In this document: positions 8,491-17,051 of the stretch, one piece after another
Layout of the letters: each line of letters starts with the position of its first letter
Numbering within the stretch: the stretch's first letter is position 1
Assembly (NCBI RefSeq): GCF_002014765.1
Contig: NZ_MUYT01000015.1
Span: forward strand, 38,194-102,193
Reading direction: 5' to 3'
Source of the DNA: Lwoffella lincolnii
GTDB lineage: Bacteria; Pseudomonadota; Gammaproteobacteria; Pseudomonadales; Moraxellaceae
Length of the DNA stretch: 64,000 nucleotides
Notes under the pieces: generated by a model
The model's input: the letters and a program-made list of their open reading frames with translations, nothing else
Told to the model about the DNA's origin: nothing
Database searches by the model: none
Made by a program: the position numbers and the translations under genes

Positions 8491-10098
8491 TTATCGTTTG
8501 GGAATATGGGCCAAAGTCATTTTTAACCAGTCAAAGAACACAGCGACTGTGTCCACCTTCACTCGTTCATCAGGTGAGTGAGCCCCTGTGATGGTTGGTC
8601 CAAAAGAAATCATGTCCCAATGTGGGTAATGTCGTGCCAATATGCCACACTCTAACCCTGCATGAATGCCTTTTAGGGCAGGTGATTGCCCAAACAGCTC
8701 TTTGCCTGTGTGTTGCATGACTTTTAAGATATCTGAGTTCATATTGGGCGACCACCCTGGGTAATTGCCAGACAGCTCAACGCTTGCCCCTGCTAAGGTG
8801 TATAGGCTTTGTAATTGGCGAGATAAATCTTGTTTGCTGCTGTCTAGTGATGAACGGATGAGCTGACTGATGGTGATTTGATGCTCATCAGTGCTGACAA
8901 TGCCCATATTGACCGAAGTTTCGACCAAGTCATTCATGCTCACACTCATGCGATAAACCCCATTGGGGCAGGCATGTATCACATTGAGCACCTTTTGGGC
9001 ATCATCAGGCACAATGGCATCAGTTGGCTGTTTATCCTGTTGTGTATTGCCATGTTGCACAGGTTCAATGGTCATGCTCATCTGATTTTTGACATTTTCG
9101 ATGCCTTGATATTCGCTTGCCAAGGTTAAAAGATGGTCTGTAAGATGTCGTTTGATGTCATCAAGATGGACAGGGTCAAAAGCGATGATGGCATCTGCTT
9201 CACGGGGAATGGCATTGCGTAAGTTGCCACCATCTAAGCGTATCAATCGCCATTTATCGCCTAAGACATCATCTAAATCAAGCAACCACCGCACCAATAG
9301 CTTATTGGCGTTAGCACGCTGGTCAATGATGTTTAGCCCAGAATGTCCGCCACGCAGTCCTGTCAGCTTGATGTGATGGATTGCCATGCCATCAGGTATG
9401 GGCTGGCGGCGAATGGTCATCTTGGCGGTTACATCAACTCCGCCAGCACAACCAATGTACAATTCTCCCAACTCTTCTGAGTCTAAATTAAGTAAAATCT
9501 CACCCTCTAACATATTGGGCTGTAGTCCAAACGCACCCACCATGCCTGTCTCTTCAGTGCTGGTAAATAAGGCTTCTATGTCAGGGTGAGCGATGTCATC
9601 ACTGGCAAGCACCGCCATGATGGCAGCCACACCCATGCCGTTATCTGCCCCTAAGGTTGTGCCATGAGCCTTGACCCATTGTCCCATTTCATTGGTGTTG
9701 ATGTTGGCAGGCGTGTCAGAAGTTACTTCATCAATGTATACTTGTAAAGGGTCGGTGGCAAAGTCATGTTGGCTGTCTTTGTTGGCTTGTGCCACCATGT
9801 CCAAATGTGATTGTAAAATCACTGGTTTACAATGTTCCATGCCTTGGGTGGCAGGTTTTTTAATGATGATGTTGCCCACTTCATCTTTTAGCGTGTCCAA
9901 TCCCAAGCTTTTACCAAAATCTAGCATAAACTGTTGAATGGCTTCTTCATGGTGTGATGGTCTGGGAATTTGCGTGAGTTGATAAAAATATGACCAGACC
10001 TCTTTAGGCTCTAGATTGGCAACGGGGTGATTAAGTGTGTTGCTGGGGGTGTTGTTAGATGTGTTATTGGGGGTGTTGATGGTGTTATCGGTGGTCAT
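8491..10098 (-). CDS. pepD: Aminoacyl-histidine dipeptidase (M20 family)
   Basis: A 535-residue zinc peptidase that cleaves Xaa-His and other dipeptides in the cytosol. Metal-site motifs are in order: VILQSHLDMV, LGADNGMGVA, TSTEETGMVGA, LLNLDSEE, and near the end TGAHSPDERV. It is longer than E. coli PepD (about 485 residues) partly because of an Asn/Thr-rich N-terminal repeat (NTPNNTSNN...), encoded by GT-rich tandem DNA at about 10030-10085. The ATG at 10098 has AAGGAAA upstream. The downstream 8204-8490 gap shows no convincing gene. Confidence 0.95.
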   Translation of the reverse strand: MTTDNTINTPNNTSNNTPSNTLNHPVANLEPKEVWSYFYQLTQIPRPSHHEEAIQQFMLDFGKSLGLDTLKDEVGNIIIKKPATQGMEHCKPVILQSHLDMVAQANKDSQHDFATDPLQVYIDEVTSDTPANINTNEMGQWVKAHGTTLGADNGMGVAAIMAVLASDDIAHPDIEALFTSTEETGMVGAFGLQPNMLEGEILLNLDSEELGELYIGCAGGVDVTAKMTIRRQPIPDGMAIHHIKLTGLRGGHSGLNIIDQRANANKLLVRWLLDLDDVLGDKWRLIRLDGGNLRNAIPREADAIIAFDPVHLDDIKRHLTDHLLTLASEYQGIENVKNQMSMTIEPVQHGNTQQDKQPTDAIVPDDAQKVLNVIHACPNGVYRMSVSMNDLVETSVNMGIVSTDEHQITISQLIRSSLDSSKQDLSRQLQSLYTLAGASVELSGNYPGWSPNMNSDILKVMQHTGKELFGQSPALKGIHAGLECGILARHYPHWDMISFGPTITGAHSPDERVKVDTVAVFFDWLKMTLAHIPKR

Positions 10099-10230
10099 AA
10101 ATTTTCCTTTTGAATAAAAATGAATGGCTAATCATCAATTATCAATTGTTAACAATCAATCGTCAACAGATGACAAATTAGGAACACGCCCTAAGGTAGG
10201 TAACCGATAACTAACCCCTAGGGAAAATAA

Positions 10231-10935
10231 CTAAGACAAATAATAAATCTCATCAGTCAGTTGCTGGATTTCTGATTTGTCATGGCTGACATACAGCATG
10301 GGAATGTGAGTGGTGCGGATAATCTGCTCAAAAAATGGCAAAATCTCTTGTTTATGAATGCTGTCTAAGGCGGATAACGGTTCATCTAAAAGTAACAAAT
10401 TTGGCGAATAAAGCAACGCTCGCCCAAGTGCCACTCGCTGTTTTTCACCGCCTGACAGTTTGGTGGGCATACGCTGGGTCAGATGCCCTAATTTTAACAG
10501 CTCAATGATTTCATCAGGGTGAAAGCGTCTTTGGTCATCATCAATGTTGTGATAACCAAATAGCAAATTATTCATCACCGATTTATGGGGGAAAATTTGG
10601 GCATCTTGAAACACCAAGCCCACTCGTCGCTGCTGAATGGGCATGTTGATTTTTTTTTCGCCATCAAACCAAGTTTGCCCATTGATACGGATACTGCCTT
10701 TTTTTGGGGTGTTTAGCCCTGCGATGGTGTGTAAAATGCTGGTTTTGCCAGAGCCTGAAATCCCAAACAGCCCCATGACAGGCTGTGATGATTGTAAGTC
10801 AACGGATAAATCCAGCCTGCCAAGCACCAGTTGAAACTGACAATCAAATATCAAAGGGTCATCTTTTGATGTTTGGGCGGTTTGTGTTTGTGCGGTTTGG
10901 GTCAGGGTGGTTTGTGTTTGTGCGGTTTGTGTCAT
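10231..10935 (-). CDS. modC: Molybdate ABC transporter ATPase, TOBE domain absent
   Basis: ATPase subunit of the molybdate importer. Walker A GISGSGKTSILH, signature LSGGEKQRVALGRAL and Walker B LLLLDEPLSALD are all intact. The protein is 234 residues against about 350 in E. coli: it stops after the nucleotide-binding domain and lacks the C-terminal Mop/TOBE domain. A separate di-Mop protein is encoded at 12471-12896. The start at 10935 overlaps the modB stop as ATGA, indicating translational coupling; the longer frame from 10983 would run far into modB. The N-terminus is a repetitive TQTAQTQ tract encoded by GTTTGTG-type repeats, likely disordered. Confidence 0.93.
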   Translation of the reverse strand: MTQTAQTQTTLTQTAQTQTAQTSKDDPLIFDCQFQLVLGRLDLSVDLQSSQPVMGLFGISGSGKTSILHTIAGLNTPKKGSIRINGQTWFDGEKKINMPIQQRRVGLVFQDAQIFPHKSVMNNLLFGYHNIDDDQRRFHPDEIIELLKLGHLTQRMPTKLSGGEKQRVALGRALLYSPNLLLLDEPLSALDSIHKQEILPFFEQIIRTTHIPMLYVSHDKSEIQQLTDEIYYLS

Positions 10936-11657
10936 TGTGCAAGTCTTCTTTTTTGATAACGGGCATACCACTGCGACAACCATAACGCCGAAAACGCCAC
11001 CCCAACCGACAACATCAACAATCGCATGATTTGGGCGTCGCTGTCAGGTTGTTGTAATAGGCTATAAATCGCCAATGGCAAGGTGCGAGTCTCCCCCGAT
11101 ATGTTGCCCACAAAGGTGATGGTTGCCCCAAATTCGCCCAAACTGCGACAAAACGATAAAATCGCCCCAATCACAATCCCAGCACCCGCCAATGGCAAGG
11201 TTATCTGAAAAAATGCCTGTAAACGGCTTGCCCCCAATGACATGGCGGTCAGTTCAAGGCGTTTATCCACCAATTCAATGGCAAGGCGTACCGATTGCAC
11301 CATCAAGGGAAAGCCCATGACCGCTGATGCCAGTACCGCCCCTTTCCAATTAAATGCCAAATCAAACCCCAACTGTGATAAATATTGTCCGATGACCCCT
11401 TGATTGCCAAATAAGACCAGCAAAATATAGCCCGGCACGACAGGGGGCAGAACTAAGGGCAAAAACACAAGGGTTTCAAACAAAGATTTGCCAAAAAAAT
11501 CTTTGCGAGCCAACAGCCAGCCCATGGCAATCGCTGGCAATAGGTTGACCAGAAGACTCACGCTTGCGATTTGATAGGACAGTTTGATGACTTCCATCTC
11601 ATCAGGCGACAGTGTTAGGTTCATGCCTGTACCAAACCTTGATAAAAATGATGACAA
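10932..11657 (-). CDS. modB: Molybdate ABC transporter permease
   Basis: Inner-membrane permease of the molybdate importer, 241 residues with about five hydrophobic segments. The ABC-permease EAA loop is visible as AMSLGASRLQAFFQITLPLA, and SLGEFGATITFVG near the C-terminus is typical of ModB. It begins 8 bases after modA and its stop overlaps the modC start by 4 bases, so modABC are co-translated. A later start at MNLTLSPDE is possible; the first 13 residues are the only uncertainty. Confidence 0.95.
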   Translation of the reverse strand: MSSFLSRFGTGMNLTLSPDEMEVIKLSYQIASVSLLVNLLPAIAMGWLLARKDFFGKSLFETLVFLPLVLPPVVPGYILLVLFGNQGVIGQYLSQLGFDLAFNWKGAVLASAVMGFPLMVQSVRLAIELVDKRLELTAMSLGASRLQAFFQITLPLAGAGIVIGAILSFCRSLGEFGATITFVGNISGETRTLPLAIYSLLQQPDSDAQIMRLLMLSVGVAFSALWLSQWYARYQKRRLAQ

Positions 11658-11665
11658 GACACTGA

Positions 11666-12430
11666 TTACAAGACACTAAAACCATATTTGCGATAAACCG
11701 CTTTGGCTTCTTTGGTCTGTAAAAAGTTATAATACTGCTGGGCTTCACGACTTTGCTTAACCATGCTGATGGGGTAGACAATTGGCGTATGTGTGGTGAT
11801 TGGGAAGGTGTTAATCACTTGCACATTTTTGACCACTTTGGCATCTGTGGCATAGACAATGCCCAACTGGCATTCACCACGGTTCACAAAGTTTAGTGCA
11901 GCACGCACATCTTCGGTCTCTACCAAACGTGGTTTGATGGTGTCCCACCAACCCAGGTTGGTTAGGGCTTCTTTGGCGTATTTGCCCACAGGCACGCTGG
12001 CGGTGTTGCCAGTGCATAGCTTGCCTGTAAAGGCATTGCCTATGTCAAAGGATTTGTCTATTTTGATGTTGGTCTTGATGGGGTTGTTTTTGGGGGTAAT
12101 CATCACCAAGCGGTTGCCCAATAGGTTTTTGTAGCTGCTGGTAACAATCTTATCTTTTTTGGCAAGATAATCCATCCAAGAGGTGTTTGCTGAGATATAA
12201 ATGTCAGCAGGCGCACCTTGCTCAATTTGTTTGGCAAGGGTAGATGAAGCGGCGAATGAGGTTTTTACTTTGCTGTTGTATTTTTTTTCATACAACTTAT
12301 TGATGTCTTCGACGGCGTTGGTCATGCTGGCGGCGGCATACACGGTGATGTCTGCATGAGCCGATGTTGCCCCCATGACCATCATGGCGATGAATAAAGG
12401 TTTGATGGCTGATTTGATGGTTGTTGTCAT
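11666..12430 (-). CDS. modA: Molybdate-binding periplasmic protein
   Basis: Substrate-binding protein that captures molybdate or tungstate in the periplasm for ModBC. With the chosen start it is 254 residues with a signal peptide ending SAHA, then DITVYAAASMTNAVEDINK, the oxyanion-binding AASSTLAKQIEQGAPADIYIS, and LGIVYATDAKV. I chose 12430 because AGGAG lies 7 bases upstream of it and the signal peptide begins there; the frame extends to 12487 but would add 19 residues overlapping the molbindin gene. It lies 40 bases after that gene. Confidence 0.95.
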   Translation of the reverse strand: MTTTIKSAIKPLFIAMMVMGATSAHADITVYAAASMTNAVEDINKLYEKKYNSKVKTSFAASSTLAKQIEQGAPADIYISANTSWMDYLAKKDKIVTSSYKNLLGNRLVMITPKNNPIKTNIKIDKSFDIGNAFTGKLCTGNTASVPVGKYAKEALTNLGWWDTIKPRLVETEDVRAALNFVNRGECQLGIVYATDAKVVKNVQVINTFPITTHTPIVYPISMVKQSREAQQYYNFLQTKEAKAVYRKYGFSVL

Positions 12431-12470
12431 AACATGCTCCTGTTTGTTCTGTGGTTGTGGGGTTTGGGCG

Positions 12471-12896
12471 TTACTTTTTGACACCAAGAACGATGTGTGA
12501 TGCTTTAATTAAGGCAGTAACAGACGAACCCACGGCTAGGTTTAGATTTTGACAGCTTTGGCTGGTGATGATGGCACTAATCACTGTACCGCTGGCGGTT
12601 TTGATGGCAATTTCGGCATTCACCGCACCGTCGGTGATGCTCTCCACTGTGCCTTGCAATTGGTTGCGAGACGATAAAATCAGCTCATCATCTGTTGCGA
12701 CGATGACCGATGGGGCTTTAAAAATCGCCACCACGCTGCTGCCAACAGCAAGGTTAAGACGCTTGGTACTCTCCGAGGTAATCACAGCTGTTAATTCATC
12801 GCCATCGGTTAAGCTAAGTTTGATGACATCATTGACCGCCCCTGATTGAATGTGTTTGACGGTGGCGTTAAGTTGATTTCTTGCACTGATTGCCAT
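12471..12896 (-). CDS. Di-Mop molbindin (TOBE domain protein)
   Basis: A 141-residue protein made of two Mop/TOBE repeats: residues about 4-67 (SARNQLNATVKHIQSGAVND...) and 74-139 (SSRNQLQGTVESITDGAVNA...), each ending in LNLAVGSSV plus a hydrophobic strand. Molbindins bind molybdate in oligomers and buffer or sense it. The position just before modA, together with a ModC that lacks its own Mop domain, suggests this protein takes over the anion-sensing role; that is inference. AAGGAGA lies upstream of the ATG. Confidence 0.9.
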   Translation of the reverse strand: MAISARNQLNATVKHIQSGAVNDVIKLSLTDGDELTAVITSESTKRLNLAVGSSVVAIFKAPSVIVATDDELILSSRNQLQGTVESITDGAVNAEIAIKTASGTVISAIITSQSCQNLNLAVGSSVTALIKASHIVLGVKK

Positions 12897-12945
12897 GGAT
12901 ATTCTCCTTGATTGGCGGTTGATAAAAATTGATTATGATAATGAC

Positions 12946-13455
12946 TTAGCCATTATTACTTAGCCATAAACTTTGGTTGCTGTCGGTATAAAATTCTTGC
13001 TTCCATACAGGAATGTCTGCTTTGATGGCATCAAGTAGCCAGCGACAAGCATCAAAAGCAGAATGGCGATGTGCAGACACCACCCCTATCCATACCGCCA
13101 AATCACCAATCGCCAAATCACCAATGCGATGTATGGCGACCGCAGTTTTGATGTCAAAGCGTTCTTTGGCTTGGTCAATGAGTTTTTTGCCTTGATTTAC
13201 TGCCAGCTGTTCATAGCCATAGTAGGTCAGCTTCTTGACTGGGCGAGCATTGTTGTGGTTACGTACCCAGCCTTCAAAGGTGGCCAACGCCCCACAATCG
13301 TCATACATTAGGGCAGATTTGAGCCGTTTGTCATCTATGGGTTTATCCACCAGAGCAAAGCCTTGTGATATGGCAACTTGATAAGCATCGTCAATGCTTG
13401 ATGTGATGACAGATGACCCTTGATGTATCGATGTTTGATGTGCTGATGATGTCAT
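12946..13455 (-). CDS. moaE: Molybdopterin synthase large subunit
   Basis: Catalytic subunit of molybdopterin synthase, which transfers sulfur from the MoaD C-terminus to cyclic pyranopterin monophosphate. Visible: GALATFEGWVRNHN, AVAIHRIGDLAIGDLAVWIGV, SAHRHSAFDACRWLLDAIK, and the catalytic-lysine region IPVWKQEFYTD. The ATG at 13455 has AGGAGG 5 bases upstream and starts 1 base after the moaD stop. The open frame continues to 13557 inside moaD but has no support. The N-terminal 30 residues are low-complexity and not part of the conserved domain. Confidence 0.95.
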   Translation of the reverse strand: MTSSAHQTSIHQGSSVITSSIDDAYQVAISQGFALVDKPIDDKRLKSALMYDDCGALATFEGWVRNHNNARPVKKLTYYGYEQLAVNQGKKLIDQAKERFDIKTAVAIHRIGDLAIGDLAVWIGVVSAHRHSAFDACRWLLDAIKADIPVWKQEFYTDSNQSLWLSNNG

Positions 13456-13456
13456 G

Positions 13457-13738
13457 TTATCCTCCTGCCACAGGTGGAATAAAGGCGATGATGTCGCCAT
13501 GGGTAATGGGTGTGTGCCAATCACCCATTTGATGGTTAATGGCAACCGCCAATTCATCTTGTGTTAAATCAAAAGCGTATTGCTCACTTAACTGTTCATA
13601 AAGTTCGCTCAAGCTTGTCCCAACAAATTGCAGATGCTCTTCATCTTTGCCTGCCTGTTCAGCAAGGCTTGCAAAATACAGCAGGTGTAATGTTTTGGCA
13701 GTTGAGACATTAGCGGTTGACATTTTAGCGGTTGACAT
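13457..13738 (-). CDS. moaD: Molybdopterin synthase sulfur-carrier subunit
   Basis: Ubiquitin-like small subunit of molybdopterin synthase. It ends in FIPPVAGG: the terminal Gly-Gly is the site of adenylation and thiocarboxylation. LYFASLAEQAG near the N-terminus and the strand AVAINHQMGDWHTPI match the family. The ATG at 13738 overlaps the moaC stop region and has GGGGGAAG 7 bases upstream. The first residues (MSTAKMSTANVSTAK) are a short repeat. It is coupled to moaE with a 1-base gap. Confidence 0.93.
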   Translation of the reverse strand: MSTAKMSTANVSTAKTLHLLYFASLAEQAGKDEEHLQFVGTSLSELYEQLSEQYAFDLTQDELAVAINHQMGDWHTPITHGDIIAFIPPVAGG

Positions 13739-14855
13739 AGTCAGACTTCCCCCCAATTTTGTTCACAAGCTTAATGTTGCTGATGTTGATGTCGTGTGAT
13801 AATGCCTTGGTCATGTCATAAATGGTCAGACACGCCACTGACACAGCGGTTAATGCTTCCATTTCTACGCCTGTTTTGTGGGTAACTTTGGCGGTGGCGG
13901 TGATGTTAATGGCATGGTGTTTGTCATCGTATTCAAAGCTAAGTTTGACGCTGTCTAGGGGCAGTTGGTGGCAAAGTGGAATCAGCTCATGGGTATGTTT
14001 GGCAGCCATCACACCTGCAATGTGGGCGGTTTGGGTAATTGACCCTTTTTTTGTCATACCGTCGGTTGATTTTATTGCTTGATAAATATCGGCAGGAAAG
14101 ATGACTTGTCCTGTGGCGGTGGCGGTGCGATGGGTGGCGGTTTTGTTTGACACATCAACCATGGCGATATCACCATCTGCTGTCAGGTGGGTGAATTGTT
14201 TATTTTCGGTCATTGGATTCTCTTTTTTTATGCCATTTTTCAAATAATGTAGGGCGGTATGAAATTCTTGAATGGTATTAAAATTGGTCAGCGATTGCCA
14301 TTGATGAGGTATGTTGATGGCATGGCTGTTAATTTGTGATAAAAATGCCATTACCGAACGGTTACCCTTGTCCAAAAATTGGGTTAATTTTGCCAATAAA
14401 TTGGTATGATACATGGCTAATAATGGATACTCTTTATCGCCTTTTAAATAAATCACATCGGCATGATTGCCATGTGTTAATTGCTCAAACACAATGTCCG
14501 CCCCAAGTAGGCTATCACAGCTTAACACAAGCAAAAATCCATCTTCTGAGCAATGTTTCATTGCCCCTGCGATTGCTGATAATGCCCCTGCTCCTTTACC
14601 ATGTTTGTCATGGTTTAGATGGTCATCAATGATGGTTATGGTGTTAGACTGACAAAAATTTTTACCATTGTCTGCCACCATGATGGGCAGATTTAAGCGT
14701 TGGGCATGGCGAATGTGAAAATCAAGCAAAGTTTCATCATGCCTCTCATCATGCGTTAATGGCAACAACGCCTTGGGCGACCCCATGCGAGACGATTCAC
14801 CCCCTGCTAAAATCACAACCCCCACTGGCATCATCATGTGTTTTGGCTCAATCAT
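13725..14855 (-). CDS. Fused MobA-MoaC (Mo-cofactor guanylyltransferase + cyclic pyranopterin synthase)
   Basis: One continuous frame encodes two enzymes. Residues about 1-205 are MobA: VVILAGGESSRMGSPKALLP (GTP-binding loop), LVLSCDSLLG, EYPLLAMYHTNLL and SLTNFNTIQEF. The last 162 residues, from an internal ATG at 14213, are complete MoaC: HLTADGDIAMVDVSNK, GQVIFPADIY, AAKHTHELIPLCHQLPLDSV, KTGVEMEALTAVSVACLTIYDM and the final GGKSD. In E. coli these are separate proteins. No stop or frameshift separates them, but internal initiation at 14213 (weak GAGAAT upstream) could also give free MoaC. Starts at 14855 or 14837 are both possible; 14855 overlaps the moaB stop. Confidence 0.88.
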   Translation of the reverse strand: MIEPKHMMMPVGVVILAGGESSRMGSPKALLPLTHDERHDETLLDFHIRHAQRLNLPIMVADNGKNFCQSNTITIIDDHLNHDKHGKGAGALSAIAGAMKHCSEDGFLLVLSCDSLLGADIVFEQLTHGNHADVIYLKGDKEYPLLAMYHTNLLAKLTQFLDKGNRSVMAFLSQINSHAINIPHQWQSLTNFNTIQEFHTALHYLKNGIKKENPMTENKQFTHLTADGDIAMVDVSNKTATHRTATATGQVIFPADIYQAIKSTDGMTKKGSITQTAHIAGVMAAKHTHELIPLCHQLPLDSVKLSFEYDDKHHAINITATAKVTHKTGVEMEALTAVSVACLTIYDMTKALSHDINISNIKLVNKIGGKSDYVNR

Positions 14856-15387
14856 GCGTCGGATTTTCACGCATCAGATGTGGCACAAAGTTACATGGGC
14901 GGGTACGATTATCAAGCTGTTCTTTTAAAATCCCTTCCCAGCCTGTTCGGCATGCCCCTGTTGAGCCGGGTAAACAAAAAATCACGGTGTTATTTGCCAT
15001 GCCTGCCACCGCTCGAGATTGTAAGGTACTCATGCCAATGTCATCTTTGGATAAGATGCGAAACATCTCACCAAAACCTTGCACTTCTTTATCAAATAAC
15101 GGTGATACCGCCTCTGGCATGCTATCACGGACATAAAAACCTGTGCCACCTGTGGTAATCACCGCATGAATGGCTGGGTTGGCTATCCATTTGCTGATGA
15201 TGGCGCGGATTTGATAGATGCAATCGGTGGTTAAGGCCCGCTCCGCTAAGGTATGACCTGCTTGGGTTACGCTGTCAGCTAAGTATTTGCCCGATGTGTC
15301 TTCATCAAGCGTGCGAGTATCGGACACAGTTAAAACAGCGATGTTTAAGGGGATAAAAGATTTTTCGGATTTGGCGGTGTCATTCAT
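14848..15387 (-). CDS. moaB: Molybdopterin adenylyltransferase family protein
   Basis: A 179-residue MoaB/Mog-family protein that activates molybdopterin by adenylation before metal insertion. Visible: NIAVLTVSDTRTLDEDTSG at the N-terminus, AVITTGGTGFYVRDSMPEAV in the middle (the GGTG pterin-binding loop) and FCLPGSTGACRTGWEGIL toward the end. Family membership is clear; whether it has Mog-type activity or the weaker MoaB role is not decided by sequence. Its stop overlaps the start of mobA-moaC, so translation is probably coupled. Confidence 0.93.
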   Translation of the reverse strand: MNDTAKSEKSFIPLNIAVLTVSDTRTLDEDTSGKYLADSVTQAGHTLAERALTTDCIYQIRAIISKWIANPAIHAVITTGGTGFYVRDSMPEAVSPLFDKEVQGFGEMFRILSKDDIGMSTLQSRAVAGMANNTVIFCLPGSTGACRTGWEGILKEQLDNRTRPCNFVPHLMRENPTHD

Positions 15388-15461
15388 AAAGTCTCCTTAA
15401 CCAGACATTGACATAAGATGATATGATGCTAAGAATAGATGCTAAAGTCAGATGGTGATAG

Positions 15462-15490
15462 CTCAATGTGATGAGATGTGATGAGATGTG
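15462..15490. repeat. 10-base tandem repeat after the moaA stop
   Basis: ATGAGATGTG at 15471-15480 and 15481-15490, with a partial copy before it, lies directly downstream of the moaA stop on the minus strand. Confidence 0.8.
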
Positions 15491-15491
15491 A

Positions 15492-16565
15492 TTAGCCACC
15501 CACCATGGACAAGTTTTGCATGATGCCACTGTTGTTATCCAACAAATGATGATGTTCAGGCTTAATTGGCATCAAGCGTTGTAATGTGGCGATTAGACCA
15601 TGAACATCGCCTGCCGTTAAAAACTGGCGAATGTCATAATTGGCCTGGTCAAATAAACACAAATGCACTTTGCCCAAACTGCTGACTCGCAAACGGTTAC
15701 AACTGTTACAAAACTGTGGTGCATATGGCTCAATGATGCCAATTTTGCCCATATAATCAGCATGATGATACTCAATGGCAGGCCCTGCATCATCAGCTTT
15801 TGGGGTCATTATCCAACCATGGTCTAATAAATATCGCTGAATTATCTTACCGCTGGCATGTTGAGCAAAAAACAGCTCACGATTATCGCTGGTCTGCATA
15901 AATTCAATAAAGCGATAAGTAACAGGACGGTCTTTAACATACGCCAATGCGTGCTGTAGATTATCAAAGGCAGTATCTGCCTTTAAAATACCATTGAGCT
16001 TTAAACGAATGTCTGTGGTTTCTAATAAGGTGTCCAAATCTTTAAGCAAAGTTGGCAACATATCAAACCCTGTGATTTGGCGAAAAACATCAGCATCAAA
16101 GCTGTCAATACTGACATTTAATTGCGACAACCCTGCCGTTTGCCAAGCAGATAAATGCTTGGCAAGTTTATAGCCATTTGAGCTGACTGCCACAGTATTT
16201 AAGGTGGGATATTGACGAGCCAAGGCGATGATGTCCGCCAAATCACGGCGAATGCTTGGTTCACCCCCAGTTAGGCGAATTTTTTTTGTTCCAAGTATGC
16301 TAAAGCCATCGAACAAAACCGCCATTTCATCAAGGGTCAGTTCATTATTTGGGCGTTTTTTGCCATGAGCAAGATAGCCATTTGGTAGGCAATAATCACA
16401 ACGGAAATTACAAAAATCGGTAACAGATAACCGAAGATAAGTTAGGCGACGCTGAAAATTATCAATCAAAGGCATCATGGGCGGATTGTGGCTGGCGATG
16501 GGCTGGCGAGATTGATGTAGACCAAGCCCAATATTGGCTGGTTGCATGATTGATAAGGTTTTCAT
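15492..16565 (-). CDS. moaA: GTP 3',8-cyclase
   Basis: Radical SAM enzyme for the first step of molybdenum-cofactor synthesis. The N-terminal cluster motif is CNFRCDYC, followed by RLTGGEPSIRRDL. The C-terminal cluster cysteines are in FCNSCNRLRVSSLGKVHLC. The protein ends in VGG, the Gly-Gly tail needed in MoaA. At 357 residues it is slightly longer than E. coli MoaA because of an N-terminal extension of about 30 residues; a downstream start at MMPLIDNFQRR (about 16484) is possible. It is the first gene of the nine-gene molybdenum block. Confidence 0.96.
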   Translation of the reverse strand: MKTLSIMQPANIGLGLHQSRQPIASHNPPMMPLIDNFQRRLTYLRLSVTDFCNFRCDYCLPNGYLAHGKKRPNNELTLDEMAVLFDGFSILGTKKIRLTGGEPSIRRDLADIIALARQYPTLNTVAVSSNGYKLAKHLSAWQTAGLSQLNVSIDSFDADVFRQITGFDMLPTLLKDLDTLLETTDIRLKLNGILKADTAFDNLQHALAYVKDRPVTYRFIEFMQTSDNRELFFAQHASGKIIQRYLLDHGWIMTPKADDAGPAIEYHHADYMGKIGIIEPYAPQFCNSCNRLRVSSLGKVHLCLFDQANYDIRQFLTAGDVHGLIATLQRLMPIKPEHHHLLDNNSGIMQNLSMVGG

Positions 16566-17051
16566 AAAGGTATCTTGCGTTAAGCGTTGCCTCGGTGATG
16601 GGTGAATTGATACGGTAACAAATTTTTAATAAAATTACCATTCACCTAATAGTAAAATACCTACCACTTTAGTGGTAGATGGCTTTAATGGTGGACATCA
16701 AAGCTGATTAATGCCCATGTGATGTCAAATGGTGATTTATCAAACACATGATGATGGTCATCAAAATAATCTTGAAACTTTTGCATGTCTTATTGGGATA
16801 AATTTTGGTTTTTTTGCTGAGTAATTAAAAAGCTGAGTAATTAAAAAAAATCAAAATCCTTGCAATGACGAAATTTGCCTTTGATTTGCACAAAATATAA
16901 TTTTGCCATATAACCTAACTGATAATATTTGCCGCATAAATATAATCAGCAAACGGTGGTTTTGGTTTGCCCAATAAGTGTGAAATGACCGCTGGCTTAA
17001 AATAACCGCCAACCAAATATGAATAATAAATCCAATAAAAAAGAAGCTTAA
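16566..17051. other. AT-rich intergenic stretch upstream of moaA
   Basis: About 490 bases with no supported gene. It should contain the moaA promoter and leader. I looked for a molybdenum-cofactor riboswitch fold and could not identify one by eye. The stretch contains the hairpin at 16661-16678 described separately. Confidence 0.45.
16661..16678. repeat. Hairpin resembling an IS200/IS605 end
   Basis: CTACCACT and AGTGGTAG form an 8-bp perfect stem with a 2-base loop, preceded by GTAAAATAC. The left-end hairpin of the tnpB element at 20425-20468 has the same layout (GTAAAACC, a CACTTCAG core, then GGGTGGAT). This may be a relic end of a related element. Confidence 0.4.

Noticed and set aside
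13457..13557. Long form of MoaE starting inside moaD
   Set aside because: The ATG at 13455 has a perfect AGGAGG site and follows the moaD stop directly; the upstream part is a moaD shadow.
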